Assembly: GCF_964340395.1 (NCBI RefSeq)
Contig: NC_135560.1
Span: 21,927,675 to 21,991,674 of the forward strand
Origin: Glandiceps talaboti
Lineage: Eukaryota > Hemichordata > Enteropneusta > Spengelidae
Direction of reading: 5' to 3'
DNA length: 64,000 nucleotides
The stretch's first letter is position 1, and the number at the start of each line of letters is the position of its first letter. A program made the position numbers and the translations under genes. The notes under the pieces are model-generated. The model ran no database searches and was not told the DNA's origin. It was given only the letters and a program-made list of their open reading frames with translations. Below, one piece after another: positions 43,725 through 58,528 of this stretch.

Positions 43725-46700
43725 CCCTTCCATAGTTCTTTCAGTTCTACCTTACACCCTAAGTCTCTTAGTGCAGCCTTTGCTTCATCTTCTACCACAT
43801 CTTGGTATTTACTCCTGGCTGTATTTATCAAAGCTTCAGCACCAAGTTCCAGAAACGCATCGTTGTACTCCCTGGTACGGGCCACTAAGTTACGTATGGC
43901 CATACAGGCTTGTTTCTGTAATAAGATAAGATAAGGCTATTAATTCAACTTTTAAATTGTACAGAGCTCTTCCATAATACTTCTAACAATCATTTTATGA
44001 TAACAAATCTAAACAAACCCGTTGATTCAAATGTCTCTGTAACAAACGCACCAGGTGATAATTATTTCATCCTAAATTTTGTTCTTTTTTCAAGGGTTTC
44101 TTTTTACTCTAACCACGTCGTGTATAGGATTATTTAGAGGAATGATAAATACTATGCTGGTAGAGATCTTAAAGTAACACACTTCAAATAATCATTTTTT
44201 CATCCAAGGAAAATATGAGTGACTTAAGGGGCCATATTACTACAAGTCCAAAGACAAGGAGGGACAAGGCCCCTTAGGTCACATGCACTGAATGAAGACA
44301 GCATATGTACCTCTGCAAGAATAGTTTATGAACAAATTGGGGGAAAATTATGACATGTATGTGGTGCTCTCACTATAAAGAAGTATGGTGTTAATACAGT
44401 CCTTGTCATTCTGGTCGCCATGCTTGATACGTTCTCCTCACTATAGAGATGTATGGTGTTAATACAGTCCTTGTCACTCAGGCCACCATGCTTGACAGGT
44501 TCAAAAGTGATCTACCATCCTTGAACTTTTGTATTCTTTGATGAATGTCTATATTATAATAATACTTTCACAAGAAGAGAAGTGGTTGATAGCCTTCCAC
44601 ATGATATTAATGATTGTGGGTGGCTTTGTTTGAATTTGAAATTTCATCTCAGGACCTCAATGAGCAAATGTAAAGAGAGATCTTGAGAGTTGATGCCACG
44701 GATAGGACTAGACTAGCTATTATTTTATCAATGTATGTATATAATTTCTTACCTGCACCCTTACTTCATCTTGATGTACTTTCATAGCCTGGATAATGAC
44801 TACTGCACCACCACATCCAACTATAGCATTACAGTTTTTAGGATTCCTTAGTGATACAGCAGCCAGTGCTGCACAACCATTTTCACACACCTATGGGGAG
44901 AGGTCAATAGTTTATAGATTATATTCCATAATATCTGATAAATGCACGGTAGATTTGTATTTTAATTATCCTATTCAAATATTCTTCTATAACATTACAA
45001 TTGTCTTCTGGCATTGTTAGAACAGTTAACTGCATAGTAGGGATTTGCTGAACATGTCATGTTTTGATGCATATAATAAATTATGTCATTGGATCGTTTA
45101 TGAGTTATAAACTACCAGGTTTGAGCAAATTGCAAGTGATGGCTAAGTGTGCTCCAATAGGCACAATAATGCGAGTACCTTCTAAATATGCAGCATAAAC
45201 TACATCTATACACATATAAACTCAGCTTGAGTCCCTTTAATGTATTAGCATACCTGTGGTTGTGACTGCTGTCTAGTCATTGCATTTAACATAGCAGGAA
45301 TACCACCAGAATCAACAATGGCTACCTTCACATCATCATTACCAGCAATGGCTTTGAGTACAGCAAAGACTTGTTTTACAATAGCCTGTCAAAGATTAAA
45401 TATAACACAATGTTAGTATTCATCTAATGTTAAATATTTCCTAATTCTCTGCAAAGTGAAATCCTCTTTTTACTGAAACCACCACAAGCAAAGAAAAGGT
45501 ACTTATGGTATATTTGGTTATCGCTATCAAGAGATACCTGTGTTTTTAAACACAAATGTGAAAAAAAAAAAAAGTTCATTAAGGCTTTCCCTTATCAAAT
45601 CTTAAATTTGTTGGTACATTGCTTCTATACCTTGTGGTCCATATTTTCTACCAATGCTTTGAGAACCATCTTTAGACCTCCACGATCTACTATCTCCTGA
45701 CAAAATTCATTCCTGACAGCAAGACGACTTAGAGTAGCACAGAGTTCACTCATTGTTGCCACATCACCTGTATGCTCTGAAAGATAAAATATAACATTGA
45801 CAATAAATCTGATAATTTCTCATTCATTTCCATAAAACATATAAATATTATAACAGTATTGTAATCAGCTTTAAAAACTAGGCTTGATGCCATAGTTACA
45901 AGTACATCATTGTAAAAGCATGTCGTATTCAATGTATCTACTGTATGTGGATAACATATGAATCACGATGCAATACAAGTAGTTCAGAAAAATTCACTCA
46001 CTCCAATTACATTAATGATTTGTTTCATTACTTATTCGTTAAATGTTACCAAAGTCCAGAGCACCGGTTGACATGGTACCCTGAATGAATTATACTTTTT
46101 ATGGTGGCCACTATTATTCAAGAGTTTGTTGAAACACAAAGTATTTTTTTGAAGCTGTATACTCTTGAATCCAGACATGATGTACATGTATTGTCTGTTG
46201 ATGTACTTGAGATAACAGTACTGAATGATATCAACTGTGAGCATCACCATTGGAAGTCAATCAATATTTCTCACTAGTCTTGTGGTTTTTCAATAACCAG
46301 GGTATCCCTCAAAACAAGCGACCGTACAGTAATAAAGTGTGTTTTGACATACCTTGCATGATTCCCAATAGTACTTTCAGTGCTCCTTCTTCTACCATTG
46401 TTTTAGCATGGTCATGGGCCTTGCCAAATGGAACCCTTATGTCATCATCAACAGTAAGAATTCTAAGAGCCTGACAACTCTCCCTGGTAACTGCAGCAGC
46501 ATCTTTATGTTTCTGTAGTGCTTGTAGAAGTAGTGTTATCAAGTCATTATCAGTGACGTAAGCCTGTCGGTTGGTTTCATGCATGATGCAAGTCATTCTG
46601 ATAGTTTTTATCACTGCTGGTGAAAGTTCAGCAGACTCTATATTTTCTTTAAGACAAGAACTTAAAACTTCTATACCCTTTGGGTCTATAATATCTGGTT

Positions 46701-47133
46701 GACCGTTGAAGAAGGCTGAAAGAGCTACAGTGATATGCAAGAGAACAGTTTGATTGTTTTTGTATTTTTCATACAATTTATACATGAGAGGATAAGCCTG
46801 TTTGGTTGCAGCCAAACTACGATGAGCAAAGTCAACATCGCATTCGGCTCTAAACTTTTCAAGATTTGTGATCACTTCAGCATCTTCACAACCTGAATCG
46901 AGCAACCCATTCAGCTTCTCCATGACAACAACAACAGTATGTTTTGATTCTCCATCACCTTCCCCATCTCCTTGGAGACTGAGACTTTTGATGATGTTAC
47001 TAAGGTCAATGCCCTGAGATTCAAATTGTTTGATGGCATCTTCAAGAGCTTCATCAGGTTCCATGCAGAACTCTTCAATGTTCTCCTTGACTGCACTGTC
47101 AAACGTTTCTTGACTGATGCGTTTTGCAGCCAT
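43700..47133 (-). CDS. ARMC6: Armadillo repeat-containing protein 6 (five coding exons, 470 residues)
   Basis: Minus-strand exons are 47133-46353, 45776-45631, 45385-45254, 44890-44753 and 43915-43700. They total 1,413 nt in frame, with canonical splice sites. ARMC6 is an ARM-repeat solenoid of poorly defined function found across eukaryotes. It opens [20 protein letters not shown] and [12 protein letters not shown], the conserved N-terminal signature. It continues through ARM-like repeats including [75 protein letters not shown] and [20 protein letters not shown], and ends [20 protein letters not shown]. Human isoforms are 476-501 residues. An acceptor-like ATATACAACAG stands 16 bases before the ATG, so an untranslated first exon probably lies upstream, perhaps near 48.3 kb where CpG content rises. 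The last codons lie in a tandem repeat. Confidence 0.96.
44367..44502. repeat. 68-bp tandem duplication in ARMC6 intron 4
   Basis: GTATGGTGTTAATACAGTCC occurs at 44383 and 44451, within two units that also share CCATGCTTGA and CTCACTATA. A few substitutions separate them. Confidence 0.88.
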
Positions 47134-47149
47134 GGTTGAGATACTTTTA

Positions 47150-49900
47150 CCTGTTGTATATATGAGTGTGACAAAGACACAAATATCTGTGAAAAGGTAA
47201 GGAGTGTTGAATTATTAGTTTTATGACAGAAGTTTGTTACAATCAGCAGTGTCCTCTGATACTAGCAGTACCAGAATCATAAAAAATGCTCTTACATGTA
47301 GTTTACATATAACAGTCCTCCAATGTGGATTGTGGGGGCAGTACATTATCACTTGACAGCCATATATCATGAACATACATAACACTGTAACAGGAAAATG
47401 TGCAAAAGACATGCACATATATTAGCGTGACTATATATCTTGTGTAGATCACAGTCCCCAGTATCACTGAAACTGTACATAGCGTGATGTGCAAATGTCC
47501 ATTTGTAAATGTATTACACTGAACAAAAGTGTCAGTGAGTAAATGTACATCAATAGCCAAGAAACTTGTCTTGGTGTTACCATCCTACGTGTAAGAAGTT
47601 CTCAACAAAATTGAAGCATGACTGAAGGAAACAGAGTTTTGCAGTTTCGGTGCAGAGAGGTTCTTGAGATGGTAACACCAAGACAAGTCTCTGGGTTAAT
47701 ACATAGGATATATGCTAGGAGGTTTAAGAAGATACCTCCATGTTATATGTATGCAGTAAGAATCCCCTGTGTAGAATCACACCTCCCATGGTACTCCAAC
47801 GTAACTTACACAACAGTTAGCCCTGTTTCCATGGCGTGTGACTCGATTCTGACGACTGTTGTCACTTGTCACTAGACCGGAGAGTGCAACGAACGCTACA
47901 CACTGATCATGGAAGTACTTGTATGCACTGCCTGCAGCCACTGATACAGCCATCCAACTTCAAGTACAGGGCTACACTATTAGAAGATACGTCCATGACT
48001 ACTACGAGTACTACTACTACAGACAGTACTGATTATTCAACGCCACAATCTACAATTGCACGTTTCCGTTCTACCTCTATCTCCAAATACTATATATTTG
48101 ACAGACAGCACTCACCTGATCTTTAAAAAATAAACCTAGTTTGAATGAGAAGGCTAAATCACACTGCTGATGCTTTTGTGTTGTAGATCTGTCATGACTT
48201 GCAGTACAGCGGAGTACACGGCATTCAAACTTTGACATGGAATGCACGCCGATGTTGTACGCCCTCTCTGTCCTTTGACGAAACACAGAGCCATGAGTGA
48301 GCGCCCCCAACGACAAGAGTTGCCATTGATATTCGATGCAAACTGCACTCGCTGGAACTGGGAGATTTTTTCCGTCAAAAACCCAAGATTTATTCACTGA
48401 AAATTGGTCAGTTACTCATAAGACATCGCATCCGTCAATTAGGGGTCAATCTTATCTGTAGGTAGTGTAGTGACAAGTTTAAATGATAGCTTTTCGGTTT
48501 TGATTCTGTCACCACGTACAAACTGTACTCGTTTTTAAACTGTACTTCGGAGTATCATTTTTTCTATCAGACAACTAATTTTTATATATTTACTGAAAAC
48601 TATTAAAATACCAATAAGAAGACATTGTACATATTAATCAGCCACATGGTTAATATTATCCATAAGCAGTACAGAACAGACACAGGTTGAAATCGTGATC
48701 ACTGTTGAGGGTACTGTCGTGATCACCGTTGAGGGGGCTGATCATTGGGTTTTCGTTTTTTGTTTTCATTATAAAGGGCATACTGAGATACCCGTGGTCA
48801 ATTTTGTCAAACTCAAATACAATATTTCAAGATTTTCAGACTTCAGACAGTGCTCTTAACTGACTATTGGAAGACATCGTACTCTTCATACACTTTTGAC
48901 TGAACGGATTGCCACCTTTGCACTGACAAATTCACTGTGGGATGAAATGAGCAGTTATTAACCCGGGGTTACTCCGTCCGGCGAGAAACAAGGGCACTAA
49001 TATATAATGCCTTCTATCGATAGCTCTTACCTTTTTCCAGGTGACATGCAAGCGGGATTGACACATAGATGCAATAACGTTAACTATTATGTAAGTGTAG
49101 CGTTATCTTTGATTTTGAGTAATGTTGTTCTTTTTTGTATTTGACCTTTTTTATTCTGGGGTGTAGACGCAAAACTCACTTTTTTTATTTAGTTTTGAGA
49201 ATAAAAATAAAAATTTCAAAAACCTTCGATAACAGTTATTGTTTTGCAGTATTTTCATTTATAAAAGTTTTGAAGATTATGATGTAAAATTTATCACATT
49301 TATTTAAAAAAAATAAAAATCCAAAGTAGACCAGAAGATGTTAAAGGTAGCAGTATGCTACGGACTCTTTGGTATCTCGTCACGTGACATTCACGTGATA
49401 ACAAGACACCATGCCACAGCTTTTCAACAGCCGACATTTTAAAGAGAAGTGCAAACTCTAATACCACACGGTTTTGTGCTACTGTGAAAAGCACATGCCG
49501 GCCTTCTCTTTATTTTAAAGGTACAAATAAGAAGATATTTTTATCATTTGTCACGGTGATGGTGTGCATATGTGTCTATAAATAAAACCCTAAATATAAC
49601 TGGTAAGCAAATCAGTAACGGTATGTACTGGTAATATATTTCAAGTTTTTTCCCTTCCAATTTTGCTGTTTACTGAGATATTAAATCACAGGGAAAAGGG
49701 CGAATAATTAATTTTATTCTCGCGATTTTCTGGACTTCTAATATTATTCTATGTTATTATTTAACTATTGTCCCTCTCAGTTTTTTCCCCTATTTCCCAC
49801 CGTTATCACTGCCTTGTCAGAGGTTACCAATTTTGTATTAATTAGTAGATTGCTAATCCTAGAACAAAAAAACAACTCACGGGCTATTTCCCAAATTAAC
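47150..49900. other. ARMC6 upstream region, no coding exon seen
   Basis: Contains a CpG-richer patch at about 48180-48370, the best guess for the ARMC6 promoter, and a 21-bp inverted repeat at 47564-47688. It also has two E-boxes, GTCACGTGAC at 49379-49388 and TTCACGTGAT just after. Open frames of 60-106 codons overlap on both strands here without a recognised family. Confidence 0.4.
47564..47688. repeat. Inverted repeat with perfect 21-bp arms
   Basis: Arm 47564-47584 (ACTTGTCTTGGTGTTACCAT plus C) and its exact complement at 47668-47688 are separated by 83 bp. Weak pairing continues a little inside. It lies about 430 bp upstream of the ARMC6 start. Confidence 0.85.
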
Positions 49901-49916
49901 ACATTGCACAGTGAGT

Positions 49917-49969
49917 GTAAACATCTACTGATCCGACTAATATCCGTGTACGGATCAGTAGATGTTTAC
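49917..49969. repeat. Perfect 19-bp stem, 15-base loop hairpin
   Basis: GTAAACATCTACTGATCCG and its exact complement flank the loop ACTAATATCCGTGTA. Pairing stops sharply at both ends. It is shorter than a usual animal pre-miRNA. No poly-T tract follows. Confidence 0.88.
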
Positions 49970-51235
49970 CGACAACGCTAGTGTATTGTGGTGAGGTCAT
50001 GGTATTTAATAACGGAAGCATATCGCACTTACAATGCAACCATTTCGTTCATATAGTCATAGATCCTACCCTGATTATAATTCGCAAACTCGAAGCAAAG
50101 ACATCAATCTTCGACTTGCTGAATTTGTTACTTTCGTCTTTTAATAGTTAACACACACAAAGTAGACAATCTCTTTATCATTTCTATGAATAATATATTA
50201 TAACCATTCCTGTAATTCTCTGTATCGGAAATGGAATATTACTGCATAGATGCATCATTAAAATAACGAATTCCATTTCCTAGTCCGGCGATGTACACCA
50301 TAAAAGGAACGTGTAAACAGTTTATACGTCCTTGACTCCTTGACCATAATCTCCGCCCAGGGTTCCACACATTTCACATTAATATAACCCCCTACTATAG
50401 GCGCTCGTGTCAATAAGTTAAAATGCATAAGTTAAAATGTTATCGCAGGTACTGAGAATTGCGTTCAGTCTGGATTGCACTCAAGACCAAATATCATAAC
50501 AAGTCTACGAAGACACAGTCTAACACATTAATAGAAATATAAATTTATGCTGACATTTTTATAATTAAACATTATTCTTAGACGATTCAAATTGTTCAAT
50601 TCTATAAATTATGTTTTTTTTAATAAGAAATCGTATTGAATATGTCGTGTTCAATTAGTATATCCTTATGTCCTTGTCTGGGGCATTTGGAGCTAAGTAC
50701 TATACAGTTAGCAGATGGAAATGTTGTCAGCTATATCAAACATGTTATTATGTTTATGAATATACAATTGTGTCAACCATATGTCGTAAATTAAAATAAA
50801 AGCATCATGCATATATTGAAACCTAAGTGAAAAGAACAATAATTTACTGACATAATGCAGCTGTTTCATGGGTTGACATATTTGCATGTGTTCAACAACG
50901 TAGTGTCTTTTACAATTTGCAAAAAAGTGTAATCAGATGTCATGTTTATTGCAAAGAGATTTACATGACAATATTCATTAGAATACACAATTGATTTAAA
51001 TATTGCAGAATACGTAATGATTATTCTTGTCCGCAATAGTTCCCATCAATCGCCATTTTCAACATTGTAGATACAGTGAGGACATATTGTCGAATATCCA
51101 AATGTTCAATCATACTCGTCTATGTAGTAACATTGTCAGAACTTGTACTAATCGGATATCTCTTCAAGGTATTATTATTGTTTTTCATTTGTTTAAGCTA
51201 GCTTACGAAGAAAAGTTTATGATTTGATGCCATCT
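49970..51235. other. Gene-less AT-rich stretch
   Basis: Nothing recognised. ORFs are short and without splice context. Confidence 0.45.
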
Positions 51236-51258
51236 GTCTGTCTGTCTGTCTGTCTGCC

Positions 51259-51317
<59 letters not shown>

Positions 51318-51430
51318 GTGTCTGTCTGTGTGTCTGTCTGTGCGTCTGTGTGTCTGTGTGTATGTATGTATGTATGTATGTATGTATGTATGTATGTATG
51401 TATGTATGTATGTATGTATGTATGTATGTA

Positions 51431-51461
<31 letters not shown>

Positions 51462-51747
51462 ATGTATGTATGTATGTATGTATGTATGTATGTATGTATG
51501 TATGTCTGTCTGTCAGTGTGTCTGTGTGTCTGTGTATGTATGTATGTATGGATGTATGTATGTATGTATGTATGTATGTATGTATGTATGTATGTATGTA
51601 TGTATGTATGTATGTATGTGTATGTATGTATGTATGTATGTATGTATGTATGTATGTATGTGTGTGTGTATGAATGTATGTATGTATGTATGTATGTATG
51701 TATGTATGTATGTATGTATGTATGTATGTATGTATGTATGTATGTAT
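51236..51747. repeat. (TGTC)n/(TGTA)n tetranucleotide array, 0.5 kb
   Basis: Starts as TGTC, passes through TGTG variants and becomes a long TGTA array broken by short TGTG and TGTC islands. Open frames through it (Cys-Val-Ser, Cys-Met-Tyr-Val) are repeat products in all three forward frames. Confidence 0.97.
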
Positions 51748-53339
51748 ACCTTTTTTGTCTGGATGAACATAAAATCTTGAATGCTGCTATAGCCCTTTTA
51801 ATGAAGAAAAATGTGAGGGTTGCAAATTTATAACATTGGAGACTTTTATGGGAACAATTCTATTATGGGGGTATTGCTATGAAGTTGTGATCAACGTTAA
51901 CTGCTTTGTAGCACAAAATCATTGTGAAAAAAATAATTTGTGACTCAAATGACAGGCTTATTAAGAAACAATACGTAAACAGGAAATAGAGAATCATGGT
52001 ATGCAGGCATTGACAGAGAGATGGTCATTCAATGTGTGCGTTCTATAGTTTTATTTCAACTCTATCAACCGTTCTAAAGCGTCAATATATTATGTTTGGA
52101 TCAAGTCAGCTTTGCAATTGTTGAAAACATAAATCGACTATGTCTAGAAATTGCTGTCACGAAACTCGAGATACGATGCTTAACTTACAAACAAAATACA
52201 ATGTCCTGAAACAACAAAATTGAAACCATGCTTCATACAGCTGTCTGTATTAGCGGTATTTGTCCATCCTACACTTAACGGAATATATCCTAATAGGAAA
52301 CAAGAATGGTACATGCAATAACATCATTCACCAGCACAACTACTGAGAGAGTCATATACATATGATACAAACATCCACATGTCATTTCATGCGCAGTCTC
52401 TTATTCCACATCCTAGCCATACGACAAGAACTCACATAAAACGTTCATCTAAAATGAAGCCATAAACATACTATGACCCGGCACCATAGTGTAAAGGAAA
52501 AGAATTGTACCTGAATATACATATGTCGACGGATGGAAAATTTTAATAAAACTTTTATTTTTTTTAAAACTTTTTATATAATATTAGACTTGGTTTGGCA
52601 CGAAATGAATATAAACAAACACTGTGCTAATGTGTGCTTGACTGTTTGAAAAAAAAATGACGGGTTGTGACTCCACCCTTCCACCCTCCTCCAAGTCGGT
52701 GCTCATTTATGCATGCAACCTGAAACGCCGATTTAGATCACGTGACGACAAGTTGCTATTACAGCGAGACCACCATTACCTTTTATGATTCACCTTTCAT
52801 GTTAATGCTGCACTATATTTTGTTATTATACCGGGAATAAAAACAAATGGTTGCTTGTTTTAAGTTATAAAAGCAAAAAATCTTTCAACAGGTCAGTCTC
52901 CATCTCTTCCCATAAGGCCCAAGGTACGAATCAAAATAATTAATAATGTAGTAGAGTTATGGTATAGTATACATTAATCATAATAGCATATCTCTATGTC
53001 TATCGATAGCATCTATATCTTCTCCTGATATACATCGTTATATGCATTAGTAATGTGTTCCTCTATACGAACCAATTAGTAAGTTCCCTCAATACATACG
53101 CCAACGCCGACATTAAATATTTACATGTTACCTTACAGTACTTCAGCAATTTAAGAAATACAGCTTGGACAAAAGTAGATGTAGCATAGTAAATTGGTGC
53201 TCCTTATATATGAGTAAGAGTTTTCAAGCTTTGAAACATTGTGTGTTGGAGCATAACATCTTGTACCTAATCAGCTGGAAATACTCCCTATGTATTACAC
53301 AATTTATACACCATTTCCCTGATAATAAGCGGACACTAT
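51748..53339. other. Gene-less stretch
   Basis: No coding exon, repeat array or RNA gene recognised. One E-box TCACGTGAC occurs near 52739. Confidence 0.45.
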
Positions 53340-53660
53340 GAACAAAAATATATCGGATGTGACTCTATCAATACCAGGAGCTTTGCCCAATTTAATCTTA
53401 TTCCTCACTGATGGCAATCAGAACATCCAAAACATTTTGGCCAGTAGCTAAGTTATCTCCCTCGTTCTATACACTATCTACAAAACGTTTTATTTCATCA
53501 TATAATTCACCATAATCGTCACTGCACATACCTGGTGTAGTCAACAAGTAATTGAACCAATCATCGTCAGAAATATTACTAGAAATGGGGAGGGGTGATT
53601 TTCCCTTGACCAAAGAACAAAAAACGTTTTGAATTTGTTTGCTCCACTGCTGCAACCAAC
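53340..53660 (-). pseudogene. Non-LTR retrotransposon relic, start of the RT domain
   Basis: On the minus strand, NISDDDWFNYLLTTPGM is followed in a nearby frame by DKIKLGKAPGIDRVTSDIF, the signature that opens the reverse transcriptase domain of CR1/jockey-type LINEs (K-x-GKAPGxD). Stops and frame changes interrupt it. Related but more decayed sequence may continue upstream to about 53760. Confidence 0.75.
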
Positions 53661-54318
53661 ATTTCTAAATTACATGAACTTTAAATTTAGGCTTTTTTTT
53701 TCCTTTCTATTAATCAGCTCCTTATGGTCTCATTTACATTTCTGCAGTTCGTCTAAATTATACAATGATTCATTATTTTTAAATGTTACGATTATTTTTA
53801 AAGATTACACTTCAATACAATGCGCTTAATACACTTACTATTTTACCATGGTGAGTTTTGCAGACACTCTCTCTGAATCTCCACAGTCACTTGGCTTACA
53901 TTCAACTGTTCATGTCATACCATATTTTGTCCATTTCTCTGTCTGGGTCACAATCTAGGTTACGTAATTCTCTCTCAACATCACCAATTTCAAAAAGTTC
54001 ATCTCCTACTAAAGTTCGATGCGAATAGTTTAGTTTGCAGTGTTCGCCTTATCTATCGAGAAGCACACACATCAATTAAGCACGAACTTAACGCCCACAA
54101 TAGCTTTTACCTGTCCCACTTGGTGAATAGTTGTATGTACCTCCATAATTCGATTGCATACAAACTCGAATTTAATTTCCAATGTTGTATTTCCAGTGGT
54201 TAAAGTTTCGCTTTAGAAATGTAATTCTACGATAAAGTTATTTCAAACTCACGTGGAATTTGAAAAGAAACTCAACTTGATATACAGGTTATTCTTCTCT
54301 ATAAACTCCCTTTAGCGA

Positions 54319-55199
<881 letters not shown>

Positions 55200-55786
55200 T
55201 CTAACTTGGTTTCTTAATACTTTGAACAATTTGTAGCCCTGGTAGACTTTGTTCATTGACTAGTGGAAGATATTTGACAGATTTGTTGGTATAAATATCA
55301 CGTTGATTACAAGTTTTTTCCTTACGCAATTTGCATGTCGAGCTGAATAGAATGAGTTCTGCTTCCCCTAGATGGAGAGACAGCTTATTGTTAAATCTAT
55401 CAACCGTTTGTTGCATGAATCAATGTCGTTGCTTATAACACTGAGGTTTTTTATGATTTACATCCTTATCTGACACTAGTAAATCACTGTCATAGAGTTT
55501 GCATTTGATTGAAATTTCCATAGAATTGATATAGCACATACAGAAATAGCAGTGGCTCCAGAATACTGCCTTTGGGAACACCACTGCACCGACAGTGAAT
55601 ACCCGTCGAATCTGAATTCGTACGAAACCACTGAAAAACATCTCTGTATGTTATAATATATAGCTTGAACGTTATGTTCTCATATAAAATATGTATTTGA
55701 TGCAGAATTACTATTTCAAAATCATATGCATCCAACAGCTGGTAACGAGAAACTGTCATTTCTTCTTTAACTTTCATTATCATGTG
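55200..55786 (-). pseudogene. Non-LTR retrotransposon relic, RT core
   Basis: Three minus-strand frames in succession read SGVPKGSILEPLLFL (consensus GVPQGSILGPLLF), IKCKLYDSDLLVSDKDV (degenerate YADD catalytic region, reading LYDSD) and NKLSLHLGEAELILF (consensus NKLSLN-x2-KTE). The order is correct for one LINE reverse transcriptase. At least two frameshifts and the lost catalytic aspartate pair make it dead. Confidence 0.85.
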
Positions 55787-57764
55787 ATTTATTCTAAGCC
55801 TCCAACTGGCACAGCCTGGGAGAAGGCTTTAGGAATGGCCCATGTCCATCCATCCGTACGTGTGTTTGTGGCTCACTCAGCTTGCAAGTCGGACCTTTGT
55901 CCCAAAACCCATATCCGGGCCATAAAGTTTTTATCATATATACCCTATGTAGTATCACTAGCATAGAGCACTATCGAGTTAATGCACGGTCCCTGACTGC
56001 CAATAATCATCTTAATTTAAAAGGTAATTTTATCAAATTACCGGCAATGTTATCGTCAATACAACAGCATAGATATATGAGACAGGATTGTAATTCAACT
56101 TATATCATGGTATACAACGTTTTAGGGTATGCATGAATAGCATGTGATCGTAAAAGCGCTGAAACGAAATATAACATCACAAGTAAAAACGTGTGCCTAC
56201 TTCAATTCAACGTGCTGCCTTGATGTACTCGTACGTGTAACAATAGTATCGGTAGCGCTAGCTTTGAAAATCCATTTTACGAGTTTGCTATAATTTCGAC
56301 TTTGCTTGTGATTTATGCATGCTTTGTTTATTGGACGAAACTGGGAGATAAATAACGTAATTACTATACATTACATTAATATGGCTATCCTTTCTTCAAA
56401 TTTTATTATACATTGTATGTCGTAAATAACAGTCACAGATAGACCATTAGTTGAATATCTATTATTTCGTCTCTCTTTTTTTTTATAAATATATGTCTAA
56501 TTCACATTTTAATTGAGCTACTAGAAAAATCGTTTTAATCCTGTCTATTATCGATTGGCTGACGAGTAAACTAGTCATTGTCATATTGTGATCTGTTGAG
56601 TGAAATATTAAATTCATTGTTCTACGACAGAATAGATCGATGAGAGTATATGGTCTTAGTGTTCAATAAGTCAGAATTTCGCTGACGATATCATTTTCAT
56701 TATTACTAGTATAACTGATGAGTTCATCGTTTACTTATATCCAATCGCATTAGCAGATATATGACGTCATGGTTTAAAAATAGAAATGTAAACACTTTCT
56801 TAAAGCAAGGGTTGGGATAGTAAAGGCCAGGGATACCATCTCGTTCGGAGAGGTACCTGGCGAACCATAAATCTATGTCTGGTGAGCTATTATATTCCTG
56901 TATGCTCGTTTTATTCGGTACGACTGTAACTTGATGTAGTGTGTAGTTAACTGAACATGCGCTACAATGTGTTTCGTAGTTCAAAAAGGGGACATAAACT
57001 ATAGGCTTACTGTGTCTAACACGTGACCAGTCATACATCTGTTATCTGTTGTGTTGTATTATATATATATATATATATATTGTCCAAAGTTTGTTAAGGC
57101 CGTACCAAGTTGACCTTTGAAGTATGGAAAGTCCAGACATGAAATATCTCCCCGGGTACTATAGTCAAGAAGTTTATTATATCATATCTCCATGTGACGA
57201 GTGTAGTTTACAAATATCATATGCGCCGTCGACTGTACAATAATGTACATGGGGTCCCCACCTAATAATGCGTATAATTACAACCGTTATCGTTGTTTCA
57301 AGCATAACCACACACCAACCGTATTTCAGTATTCGCGCGCAGTAGTTGCCATACAAAAGATTACAGCACATGTCATATCAAACGGTGACTTTTTAATAGA
57401 AACTAATGGGTCTTTTTTAATGTGTTTTGGTCTGTATTGTTAATGTATTTATATTTCTTTTAATTTCTACACATATTGTTTTAGATTATGTTATTCATAA
57501 CAACACTGTATGTACATTTTATCGTTTTTAATAATCTTTTGTAGCAGATAACTCAATTACCCTCAAAGGGACTCAATAATGTTTTATCTTATCTTATCTT
57601 ATCTCATCTTATCTATCATTTATTATTTCATTATTGAAGACATGGTCCCAACCATGTACCATGGCTGTGTAAAAATGTCCCTGTAACGGGGCTGTGAGGC
57701 ACACAGCTGGTACATACATTTGTACCTGTGCTCTTCTTCCTAGTGCTAGGATGTACAAAGTTCC
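55787..57764. other. Gene-less stretch
   Basis: Contains a short (AT)n near 57060-57080 and an (ATCTT)n run near 57585-57612. The minus-strand open frame 56724-57038 (104 codons) has no recognised family. Confidence 0.4.
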
Positions 57765-57768
57765 CTGT

Positions 57769-57851
<83 letters not shown>

Positions 57852-57934
57852 TACATACATACATACATACATACATACATACATACATACATACATACAT
57901 ACATACACACACATACATACATACATACATACAT

Positions 57935-57993
<59 letters not shown>

Positions 57994-57999
57994 TATATA
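57765..57999. repeat. (AC)n/(ACAT)n microsatellite
   Basis: About 78 bp of AC, then ACAT tracts with short AC islands, ending in AC. Open frames on both strands are repeat products. Confidence 0.97.
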
Positions 58000-58528
58000 A
58001 TTCTTTCATTTTGTATCATAATGCCTGATATAAACAAACAATAAATCAGGACAGTACATTAGATTACAGGAAAGGAGACTCAATTAAGAAAATTATCCAA
58101 CCATAATTAGTTATACTAATCATTAGATTCATTTAGACTAAAATTACTAAGAAGATTATATCCATACAACTGTCAAATATTCAGTCATTACTATAAACAT
58201 GAAAATGTTACATTGTGGAGACATTAGCTGTGTTTAGGTGTCTTTGACAGCACTACTTGAATAATATGCTGAATTGACATAGAGATTGAAGATATCATTT
58301 GGAAATGAAAACTGAAACCCTTGATAAATGCAACATTTGACCCATTTCAAACCTGTCCCTTTTTATCCCTTTTACCATTATGCCGTCTAATGGTATATAA
58401 ATGTAAGCTTGTTTGGATGTCTCCTGTTGTCGGGATGTTTGTACTAGATATCGAAAGTTTCAGTTTTCTGTAAATATTTACCATTCGATCGAGATACTGT
58501 AGCAACAAATAACTTGGTACTGTTCCAT

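Noticed and set aside
47618-47875. Plus-strand 85-codon frame near the ARMC6 upstream hairpin
   Set aside because: No recognised family, overlaps the inverted repeat and lacks splice context.
51224-51833. Cys-Met-Tyr-Val open frames of 150-170 codons in all three frames
   Set aside because: Product of the TGTA/TGTC tetranucleotide array.
56724-57038. 104-codon minus-strand open frame with two Cys and mixed composition
   Set aside because: Somewhat protein-like, but no recognised domain, no partner exons and no promoter context; could be chance.
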